Below, in pieces: positions 13,642 through 19,885 of a stretch of DNA of 19,885 nucleotides. Made by a program: the position numbers and the translations under genes. Location of the stretch: positions 1 to 19,885 of the forward strand of contig JACWAO010000074.1 in NCBI GenBank assembly GCA_014874305.1, written 5' to 3'. The stretch comes from Candidatus Colwelliibacteriota bacterium. GTDB taxonomy: Bacteria; Patescibacteriota; Minisyncoccia; UBA6257; Colwellbacteraceae. The notes under the pieces are model-generated. The model was not told the origin of the DNA, did not search any database, and worked only from the letters and a program-made list of their open reading frames with translations. Numbering within the stretch: the first letter of the stretch is position 1; each line of letters begins with the position of its first letter.

Positions 13642-16404
13642 TTATTGGCAGGATTCGCAGGTCTCGCCGACTATTAACACGTCGTCTCCGCCAGCCGGTT
13701 TTTCGGCGGAAACGGCGACCGGTTCCGGCTTCGGCGCGGAATCGAATTTCTTATTGATGTCCAAGGTGCTTTTTTCTATCGCCGAGGCTCCGAGAGTGCG
13801 CAGGTAGTAGGTTGTTTTGAGTCCCATCTTCCAAGCGGAGACATAAATATCGGAGATGAACGATCCGGAGTGGCTGGAGGTGAGGATGTTTAGCGACTGG
13901 CTTTGGTCTATCCACTTGCCGCGATACGCGGCGTGCTTTATTAGCCAATGGGGATCTATCTCGAACACCTCTTGGTATTTTAATTTAAGACGCATGGGAA
14001 TTTCAGGAATACTTGAGACGTTGCCGTCAAAGTATTTTATTTTTTCAAGCATCTCCATGTTCCAAAGATTGAGTTTTTTCAAATCCTCTATAAGGTCCTC
14101 GTTTATGACCGTAAACTCTCCGCTGAAATTGGATTTGACGTAAACGTTCTTGTAAATCGGTTCTATGGACGGATAAACTCCTGAGATATTGCTGATAGTC
14201 GCGGTTGGGGCTATGGCCATGCAATTTGAGTTTCTCATCCCGTGCTGTTTAACGTGCGCCCGAACCGGTTCCCAATTCATGCGCGAAGTGTATCCGACTC
14301 CCGTCGGCACTCCTCGTTCCTCTTCGAGTAGCTTAAGGGTGTCTAAGGGGAGAAGCCCTCTATCCCACTTCGATCCCTCGTAGCTTTTGTACGTTCCCTT
14401 CTCTTTGGCCAGTTCGGAGGAGCTTAAAATCGCGTGGTAGGAGATGAACTCCATAAGCTCGTCCGAGAAATCAACCGCCTCGTCGCTCGCGAAAGCGAGA
14501 TCGAGTTTGTAGAGGGCGTCCTGCAGGCCCATAATTCCCAAACCAACCGGCCTATGGCGCAGGTTCGATGTTTCGGCCTCAGTTGTCGGATAAAAGTTAA
14601 TGTCGACTACGTTGTCCAGCATTCTCATCGCCGTTTTCACAGTTCTCTCCAGACGAGCTTTATCTAATCTTCCTCCGGTTATGTGCGCCGCAATATTAAT
14701 CGATCCCAGGTTACAGACGGCCGTTTCGTCTTTCGAGGTGTTTAACGTTATCTCCGTGCAAAGGTTGGAGCTGTGGACGACTCCGACGTGATCCTGAGGA
14801 GAGCGGATGTTGCAGGGATCCTTGAAGGTTATCCACGGGTGTCCGGTCTCGAAGAGCATGGTTATCATATGGCGCCACAAGTCTTTTGCCGGCATCCTTT
14901 TCCAAAGCTCCATTTCCCCATTGTCGGCCATCGCCTCGTACTTTTCGTACTGCTTCTCGAACTTTCTCCCGTAGATGTGGTGAAGATCGGGAGTTTCGTT
15001 CGGGGAGAATAAAGTCCACTCCTTGTCCTCTATTATTCTTTTTATGAACAGGTCGGGAATCCAGACCGCGATATTCGTGTCGTGTGTCCGACGGCGATCG
15101 TCGCCGGTATTTTTGCGGAGCTCTATGAAGCTTTCTATGTCGTAATGCCAGGCCTCGAGATAAACGCAGGCCGCGCCGCGCCTCTTGCCGCTTCTGTTTA
15201 TGGCGGCGGTGGTCGCGTCGACTATTTTAAGAAAGGGGATTACGCCCTGGCTCTGAACATTAGTGCTTTTAATAAGCGCTCCGGTTCCGCGGATGTTCGT
15301 CCAGTCGTTTCCAATCCCGCCCGACCATTTTGCCAGTTCCGCATCATCGGCGACGCACTTAAAAATATGCTTCAGATCGTCTTCCACGGTCGTGATGTAG
15401 CAGGAACTCATCTGCGGACGAACCGTGCCCGAGTGAAAAAGAGTCGGGGTCGAGGTTACGTAGCGGAGTTGGGACAGAGCGTTATAAAATTCTATCGCCG
15501 CGGCGTTTTTGTCTTTTTCGTTTAAGGCCAGGCCCATAGCGACGCGCATCCAGAAATATTGCGGCGTTTCCAGAATATTTTGATCATAGTCCTTAAGAAA
15601 ATAGCGGTCGTACAAAGTTTGCGCGCCAAGATATCTGAATAAACCGTCCCTAGCCGGATCGATTACCGCGGAAAGCTTTTTAAAGTCGTACCCTAAAAGT
15701 TTTTTGTCGATTCTGCCGGCAGTGACGCCGTTCTTTATCGCTTTTTCCAAACCCCCTCGGTATTTTTCCGCGAAGCCGCCCTCGAACTCATACGTTCCCA
15801 AAATTTCCTTATATAGCTCGTTAATAAGAAGCTTGGCGGTCAGGTGCGAGTAAACGGGATCTCTTTCAATTCTGCTCCTTAGGGAAAAGATGACGGTGGT
15901 ATTTATCTCGGAGGTGGTTATGCCTTCGTAAATTCCGTTTTCACACTCTTTTATAATCTCGTCGATATTTACTTCGTTTTTGTAATCCGCGAATAAGGGT
16001 TTTAAAACGGATCTGATTTCATCGGCGTCGAAATTAACCAGAGACCCGTCGCGCTTTTTGACTTTTATCTCCCCCTTCTCGATTTTTGTCAGCAGTTGCT
16101 TATGCTTCTCCTCGCGCAGTTCGGCGTGCTTTTCGCGGTAGATTATGTACGCCTTGGCAATATCAAAATACCCGCTGGCGACAAGATTTTTTTCCACGAG
16201 ATCCTGGACCTCTTCCACCAGCGGAGTAGCGTCGCTTTCTTTGGAGGACAAATCGGAGATGACCATGTCCGTAACGGATACCGCGGCCGTTCTGTCTCCT
16301 TCGCCTCTAACGGCTTGAAGCGCTTTTTCAATCGCGTTCTCAATCTTAGCGCGGTCGAAATCAACCACTCTTCCATCCCTCTTCCTTATTTTATCTATAA
16401 TCAT
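13642..16404 (-). CDS. nrdA: Ribonucleotide reductase large subunit with two ATP-cones
   Basis: The catalytic subunit of class I ribonucleotide reductase, reducing ribonucleoside diphosphates. From the ATG at 16404 it is 920 residues; the frame is open to another ATG at 16509, adding a 35-residue polar extension. MIIDKIRKRDGR matches the family's N-terminus, so I prefer the shorter form, although AAGGA touches the start codon directly. Two ATP-cone domains lie at about 1-95 and 110-205 (KVKKRDGSLVNFD). Catalytic residues are C335 (SSCYI), N547/C549/E551 (NLCTE) and C564 (AVCNLGS). The radical-transfer pair is YY in KTTYYLRT, and the C-terminus ends with the redox pair CESC. Tandem ATP-cones allow allosteric control by ATP/dATP. 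nrdB follows 13 nt downstream. Confidence 0.95.
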   Translation of the reverse strand: MIIDKIRKRDGRVVDFDRAKIENAIEKALQAVRGEGDRTAAVSVTDMVISDLSSKESDATPLVEEVQDLVEKNLVASGYFDIAKAYIIYREKHAELREEKHKQLLTKIEKGEIKVKKRDGSLVNFDADEIRSVLKPLFADYKNEVNIDEIIKECENGIYEGITTSEINTTVIFSLRSRIERDPVYSHLTAKLLINELYKEILGTYEFEGGFAEKYRGGLEKAIKNGVTAGRIDKKLLGYDFKKLSAVIDPARDGLFRYLGAQTLYDRYFLKDYDQNILETPQYFWMRVAMGLALNEKDKNAAAIEFYNALSQLRYVTSTPTLFHSGTVRPQMSSCYITTVEDDLKHIFKCVADDAELAKWSGGIGNDWTNIRGTGALIKSTNVQSQGVIPFLKIVDATTAAINRSGKRRGAACVYLEAWHYDIESFIELRKNTGDDRRRTHDTNIAVWIPDLFIKRIIEDKEWTLFSPNETPDLHHIYGRKFEKQYEKYEAMADNGEMELWKRMPAKDLWRHMITMLFETGHPWITFKDPCNIRSPQDHVGVVHSSNLCTEITLNTSKDETAVCNLGSINIAAHITGGRLDKARLERTVKTAMRMLDNVVDINFYPTTEAETSNLRHRPVGLGIMGLQDALYKLDLAFASDEAVDFSDELMEFISYHAILSSSELAKEKGTYKSYEGSKWDRGLLPLDTLKLLEEERGVPTGVGYTSRMNWEPVRAHVKQHGMRNSNCMAIAPTATISNISGVYPSIEPIYKNVYVKSNFSGEFTVINEDLIEDLKKLNLWNMEMLEKIKYFDGNVSSIPEIPMRLKLKYQEVFEIDPHWLIKHAAYRGKWIDQSQSLNILTSSHSGSFISDIYVSAWKMGLKTTYYLRTLGASAIEKSTLDINKKFDSAPKPEPVAVSAEKPAGGDDVLIVGETCESCQ

Positions 16405-16562
16405 CCTTGTTTTTAGACGGTTATTCAGGGGTTGCTCCTTGGGCCTGTCGTTTCCGGTCCGAGCTTCCTCCTTTTTGTTTTGGGGCGACCTTGGTTCGCC
16501 GTAGTCCATAGAAGCTCATAAGAGCGAAGATGGACGCAGGCGACCCTTGTTTACGGTAATTA

Positions 16563-16571
16563 ATTATACCA
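16563..16571 (-). promoter_or_regulatory. Extended -10 promoter for nrdA
   Basis: On the minus strand TGGTATAAT (16571-16563) is a full extended -10 element (TGn plus perfect TATAAT). No good -35 box is needed or seen. The expected start near 16556 leaves a leader of about 47 nt to the ATG at 16509, or about 150 nt to 16404. No NrdR box is apparent nearby. Confidence 0.6.
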
Positions 16572-16656
16572 GCTATCCTTGTTTTTTCTGTGGAAAGACC
16601 TCCGTTAGGTGTTTGTCGGGCGCTATTGCTAGAGCTTGACACTTCGACGCCTTGCC

Positions 16657-16674
16657 CCCGCCGCTTGCGGCGGG
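16657..16674. repeat. GC-rich perfect hairpin
   Basis: CCCGCCGC (16657-16664) and GCGGCGGG (16667-16674) form an 8-bp inverted repeat with a two-base spacer. No T run follows, so it is not an ordinary terminator. Confidence 0.6.
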
Positions 16675-16689
16675 ATGGGGTTGGCAGTC

Positions 16690-16708
16690 TACTCTCAGAA
16701 GGAGAGTA
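16690..16708. repeat. Short perfect inverted repeat
   Basis: TACTCTC (16690-16696) and GAGAGTA (16702-16708) pair perfectly around AGAAG, about 45 nt upstream of the -10 box of the small membrane protein gene. It could be an operator or a simple hairpin. Confidence 0.4.
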
Positions 16709-16752
16709 AGCTTGTGACCCCGCTTCTCGTACAGTTTTTTCCAGTATTATCC

Positions 16753-16758
16753 TATACT
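16753..16758 (+). promoter_or_regulatory. Candidate -10 box for the membrane protein/Clp operon (leaderless spacing)
   Basis: TATACT ends 7 nt before the ATG at 16766. No convincing -35 box is visible. Confidence 0.5.
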
Positions 16759-16765
16759 TAAGGCA

Positions 16766-17107
16766 ATGGTTACGTATCTTCTGCAGAGATTCGGGGATGG
16801 TGTGTATGGTTTCGCGCGTCACTGGTATGCGGATGGGTTTAGAGAAGCCGCGAATATTACGCTTGGACTGCTTTCCTCGCTTGACCGGATTTTCGCGGTA
16901 AAGATAAATATTAGCCTGTTATTTACTCCGCTTTACCAGGACAGAAGTTTTATAGGATACGTTCTGGGGTTTTTATTCAGGTTTTTCCGCGTTATCTTAG
17001 GAGGCGCGGTGTATTTTGCCATAGCGATCGCGGCCGCGGGCGTTTATGCCGTCTGGGCGGCAGTTCCGGCTTTTTTGCTGTACAAGATAGTTGTTAATGC
17101 GAGATGA
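16766..17107 (+). CDS. Small conserved membrane protein coupled to the Clp gene
   Basis: The 113-residue protein has an amphipathic, aromatic N-terminal half (LLQRFGDGVYGFARHWY, then a segment around LLSSLDRIFAVKI) and two membrane helices near 68-90 and 90-108 (VILGGAVYFAIAIAAAGVYA and VWAAVPAFLLYKIVV). I recall near-identical small proteins from Parcubacteria genomes, without an assigned function. The stop overlaps the start of the next gene by 4 nt (ATGA at 17104-17107), so translation is coupled and the two products are probably made together. It is transcribed divergently from nrdA, with a -10 box directly before its start codon. A role as membrane partner of the downstream Clp protein is inference from context. 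Confidence 0.78.
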   Translation: MVTYLLQRFGDGVYGFARHWYADGFREAANITLGLLSSLDRIFAVKINISLLFTPLYQDRSFIGYVLGFLFRFFRVILGGAVYFAIAIAAAGVYAVWAAVPAFLLYKIVVNAR

Positions 17108-19608
17108 ATAAGATAAACGCGGATATATATTACGACGAGCCTCTTATGAGACTTTCTCATCCCGAGAAGATCGCTTCGAGCATCATTGCTTCTGTCTGGG
17201 AAATATTGTTTGTTGTAATAACTCTTATTCTCTTACTCTCAACATTGACTGCCTTACGCTACGCGGGTGCCTTTATGCTGTTATTCGTACTCGATGCCGT
17301 GTTTCATCTCTCCAAAGGCAGGGAGGAACTTGGCGTGATATTAAGAAAAAAAAGAGCCAATGCCGCGCGGTTTCTTACGCCTAAGGCCAGGAATATCCTG
17401 TTATCCGTATACGGCAGGGCGTCTGTTTTCGGGGGAGACCCTTTGCTTTACGCGGGGGCGGAGTTGATCCGCGAGCGATCGATTAAGGAGGCCTTGCTCA
17501 GGATGGATGTTAATAGCGAGGAGGTGGAGAGCAAGGTGCGGGAAAAAATGGAGAGCAGTATGGCGAAGAAAAGCTTGAGGAAAGACATAGCTGACGGAAT
17601 CTCTAAATTAGCGGTTGCCTCCGTTTATCAGGCTTTTTCAGCCGGAAGGAAGTTTGTGGAGCCGGCCGATCTATTCGCGGCCCTTCGCGACGCTGGCGAC
17701 GAGAAGGTCTCTGCTGTTTTCGATATGTTCGAGATAAGCTCGGGAGATCTTGAGAGAGCCCTTATTTTCGGAAGGTTTAACGGTCCGGCGCGTCTGCCGT
17801 CCGGTCTGGGCGGTTTTAGCGGCCCCTCTTTTGGCGTGAGACACCGCTATATGAACAGGGCATGGACGGCTAGACCGACCCCGATTTTAGACAGGTATGG
17901 TTTTGACCTCACGGATCTGGCCTTAGCGGGAAAGACCGGATTTATGGTTAATCACGAAGATGAGTATGACCGGCTTCTGGATATTCTCTCGAGACCCACG
18001 AGGCCCAACGCGCTTCTAGTAGGCGATCCCGGGATCGGCAAGGAAACCATAATCGGCCACCTGGCTTTTATGATCAGCAAGGACGAGGTGCCGGCTCCGC
18101 TTTTCGATAAAAGGCTGGTGGTTTTGGATATAAGCGGCATTGTTGCCGGCGCGGATCAGGCGGAGATAGAAAAAAGAATCGAGACCGTGTTTAGGGAGAT
18201 CAACGCGGCGGGGAACATTATCCTGTTCATAAAGGATGTGCACAATCTCGCGAGGACGGGCGGGGGAAGCGAGTTGAACGCGGCCGACGCCCTGATACCG
18301 TATATCGCTTCCAATGATTTTCCGACAATAGGGACGAGCTACCCCAAGGAGTATAAGGAGTTTATAGAGTCCAATAATTCCTTAAACAGCGCGTTCCAGC
18401 TTATTAACGTGCGCGAGCTCAATACGGACGAGGCGGAGAGGGTTTTGGTGTACGACAGCCTTATTCTCGAACGGACGTATAAGACGAAGATTTCTTTTGC
18501 CGCGGTTAAAACGGCGGTGCAATTGGCCCACCGCTATTTCGGAGACAAGAAGCTTCCCTCATCGGCCGATGATCTATTAAAAGAGGCGTTAGCCGATGTT
18601 AGCCATAAAAGGAAAAAGATGTTAGACGCGGATGACATTGTTGCCGTAGCGGAAAAGAGAATAAACGTTCCCATACATCGTCCGGGAAAGGAGGAGGCCG
18701 AGACTCTTTTGAATATGGAGAAGATTATTCATGAGAGGCTTGTCGATCAGGAGCAGGCCGTGACCGCGGTTGCGAGATCGCTACGGGAGTACAGGAGCGG
18801 ACTGAGTCGGAAAGGCGGGCCGATAGCGGCTTTCCTCTTTGTGGGTCCTACCGGAGTAGGTAAGACGGAGCTGGCGAAGATTCTATCTGATATCCAGTTC
18901 GGATCGGAGAGCGCGATGGCCCGCTTCGATATGTCCGAGTACCAGGACAAGCAGAGCGTATTCCGTTTTATAGGTTCTCCTGACGGATCCGTGTCCGGCG
19001 ATTTAACGGACAGGATTATAGAGCGGCCTTACAGTTTGGTGCTTCTGGATGAGTTTGAAAAAGCCCATCCGGATATACTTAACCTTTTCCTCCAAGTATT
19101 CGATGACGGAAGGCTTACCGACAGCGCCGGCCGAGTAGCTAATTTCCAAAACTCGATCATCATCGCCACCTCGAACGCTCATTCGGATATAATAAACTCC
19201 GCCTTAAGTTCCGGGGAAAGTATGGACAGCGTCGCCGATTATCTTAAAAAGAAATTGACGGATGTATTCAAGCCCGAACTCTTAAACAGGTTCAGTAGAA
19301 TAATCATATTTAAGTCACTCTCGCCGGATGATTTAAAAAGCATCGCCAGGCTCCAGATGGCGGGTCTCGCTTCCTCCCTTAAGGAGGCGCAGGACGTAGA
19401 CCTAACCTATGATGACGAGGCTGTCGATCTTCTGGTTCGCCTCGGATATGATCCGGCTTTCGGAGCCAGGCCGTTAAGAGGAGTAATCTCAGACAAGATA
19501 AAGAGCATCCTTTCGGAAAAGATACTAAGCGGGGATATTAAAAAAGGCGGTTCCGTTGCCGTAAGCTCCGACGGGAACGAATTTACGCTTAAGACGAAGG
19601 AGTTTTAG
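17104..19608 (+). CDS. Membrane-anchored double-AAA+ Clp protein with degenerate first ring
   Basis: The 834-residue protein begins with two membrane helices (about 31-50 and 52-68), then a Clp_N-like domain (84-220) and two AAA+ modules. D2 is ATPase-competent: Walker A GPTGVGKT (581-588), Walker B LVLLDE (645-650), Arg finger R729, sensor-2 GAR (787-789). D1 keeps Walker A GDPGIGKE (307-314), but the Walker B end reads KD (377-378) in place of DE, and the arginine-finger region is NSAFQ (428-432) where ERRFQ is usual. The D1 pore loop lacks the Tyr-Arg-Gly segment (AGADQAEIEKR, 348-358), and the D2 loop reads GSVSG (628-632) where GYVGYEEGG is usual. There is no ClpB middle domain and no ClpP-docking IGF/LGF. 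It resembles ClpC in layout but is unlikely to thread substrates to ClpP. Confidence 0.88.
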   Translation: MNKINADIYYDEPLMRLSHPEKIASSIIASVWEILFVVITLILLLSTLTALRYAGAFMLLFVLDAVFHLSKGREELGVILRKKRANAARFLTPKARNILLSVYGRASVFGGDPLLYAGAELIRERSIKEALLRMDVNSEEVESKVREKMESSMAKKSLRKDIADGISKLAVASVYQAFSAGRKFVEPADLFAALRDAGDEKVSAVFDMFEISSGDLERALIFGRFNGPARLPSGLGGFSGPSFGVRHRYMNRAWTARPTPILDRYGFDLTDLALAGKTGFMVNHEDEYDRLLDILSRPTRPNALLVGDPGIGKETIIGHLAFMISKDEVPAPLFDKRLVVLDISGIVAGADQAEIEKRIETVFREINAAGNIILFIKDVHNLARTGGGSELNAADALIPYIASNDFPTIGTSYPKEYKEFIESNNSLNSAFQLINVRELNTDEAERVLVYDSLILERTYKTKISFAAVKTAVQLAHRYFGDKKLPSSADDLLKEALADVSHKRKKMLDADDIVAVAEKRINVPIHRPGKEEAETLLNMEKIIHERLVDQEQAVTAVARSLREYRSGLSRKGGPIAAFLFVGPTGVGKTELAKILSDIQFGSESAMARFDMSEYQDKQSVFRFIGSPDGSVSGDLTDRIIERPYSLVLLDEFEKAHPDILNLFLQVFDDGRLTDSAGRVANFQNSIIIATSNAHSDIINSALSSGESMDSVADYLKKKLTDVFKPELLNRFSRIIIFKSLSPDDLKSIARLQMAGLASSLKEAQDVDLTYDDEAVDLLVRLGYDPAFGARPLRGVISDKIKSILSEKILSGDIKKGGSVAVSSDGNEFTLKTKEF

Positions 19609-19623
19609 TAATACCCTTTGGTT

Positions 19624-19632
19624 TGATATAAT
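19624..19632 (+). promoter_or_regulatory. Extended -10 promoter of the second prepilin
   Basis: TGATATAAT is a TGn-extended perfect -10 element, 16 nt after the Clp stop. Transcription would begin near 19639 and run about 90 nt through a hairpin repeat before the prepilin ATG at 19730. Confidence 0.6.
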
Positions 19633-19640
19633 CACTTGAA

Positions 19641-19720
19641 CCGCGTATCGCGTACCACGAACCGTGAATCGTAAAACACAACTCACGGTTCGCGTTTCAC
19701 GATCCACGTTCCACGTTCCA
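19641..19720. repeat. Inverted repeat cluster in the prepilin leader
   Basis: CGAACCGTGA (19658-19667) and TCACGGTTCG (19683-19692) form a perfect 10-bp stem with a 15-nt loop. Related words follow (CGATCCACGTTCCACGTTCC, 19700-19719). Bases 19684-19698 are the exact reverse complement of 9918-9932. Confidence 0.7.
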
Positions 19721-19729
19721 CAACTATCC

Positions 19730-19885
19730 ATGACTAAAAACCACCCGGTTCTCCATATCTCCAAACCTCAGGGTAAACCCCCTAAGGTAAAAGAACAAAA
19801 CTCTTTCACATTGATAGAACTCCTCATCGTCATCGCCATCATAGGGATCCTGGCCTCCGTCGTCGTCTTAGTCCTCAACCCAGCT
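19730..19885 (+). CDS. Prepilin-like protein, N-terminal part (runs off the window)
   Basis: The frame from the ATG at 19730 is open for 52 codons to the window edge, so the gene is 3'-truncated here. A 24-residue leader (MTKNHPVLHISKPQGK then PPKVKEQNS) is followed by the type IV prepilin signature FTLIELLIVIAIIGILAS and the VLNPA ending of the hydrophobic helix, the same arrangement as in the prepilin at 10452. It would be processed by a prepilin peptidase between S24 and F25 and assembled into a pilus or pseudopilus. As in the other prepilin, the residue before the cleavage site is Ser, not the usual Gly. There is no Shine-Dalgarno; the leader contains the hairpin repeat. Confidence 0.85.
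   Translation, partial: MTKNHPVLHISKPQGKPPKVKEQNSFTLIELLIVIAIIGILASVVVLVLNPA

Noticed and set aside
16510..16765. NrdR boxes in front of nrdA
   Set aside because: No pair of ACACWATATWTWGTGT-like sites could be found by eye in the intergenic region.
16421..16822. Minus-strand frame upstream of nrdA
   Set aside because: Crosses the divergent promoters and two hairpins; no family similarity.

Overview
The window looks like chromosomal sequence from a Patescibacteria/CPR bacterium, most likely of Parcubacteria type. The basis is the combination of two class III-like prepilins with the FTL(V/I)ELLIVIAIIGIL signature (one fused to a LamG domain), a MurE-like ligase without its N-terminal domain, a small conserved membrane protein coupled to a membrane-anchored double-AAA+ Clp protein, and almost no Shine-Dalgarno sequences. 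TGA is used as a normal stop in several genes, which argues against the code-25 lineages (Gracilibacteria/Absconditabacteria). The lineage call is inference from gene content only.

Layout. 1-1200: the 3' end of a probable DNA polymerase III delta gene (holA), a terminator, an orphan hypothetical gene with a strong SD, a bidirectional terminator, and rpsT (S20) on the minus strand with a small conserved hypothetical gene upstream of it. 1570-6545: a plus-strand run of ruvA, a short MurE-like ligase, a beta-CASP metallo-hydrolase, a SLOG/LOG-family protein and an aromatic amino-acid-type permease. 6560-7583: a tRNA-Arg(CCG) followed by a DinD/BRO-N gene whose C-terminus is frameshifted. 7595-9256: a KefB/C-type CPA2 antiporter with an RCK domain, meeting tail to tail, with overlapping stops, a family-4 uracil-DNA glycosylase that has no cysteines. 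9900-10456: a repeat-filled intergenic region with inverted copies of a dispersed repeat. 10452-11713: a LamG prepilin broken at a T7 run. 11819-16404 (minus): nrdA, nrdB (class Ic, Mn/Fe-type residues) and a PH-domain membrane protein. 16766-19608: the divergent small-membrane-protein/Clp pair. 19609-19885: an extended -10 promoter, a hairpin repeat and the start of a second prepilin that runs off the window.

Working together: nrdA/nrdB supply deoxynucleotides. RuvA, UDG and DinD belong to DNA recombination and repair. The MurE-like ligase belongs to the cell wall. The permease, the antiporter, the two prepilins and the membrane Clp pair are envelope functions.

Most interesting: the membrane-anchored Clp protein seems to lack pore-loop tyrosines in both AAA+ rings, a normal D1 Walker B, D1 arginine fingers, the ClpP-docking tripeptide and the ClpB middle domain, so it is probably not a conventional unfoldase. 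Also notable are the Fe-S-less UDG, the Phe-for-Tyr NrdB, a prepilin start codon supplied by a dispersed repeat, and recurrent -10 boxes 6-7 nt before start codons, which suggest leaderless transcription.
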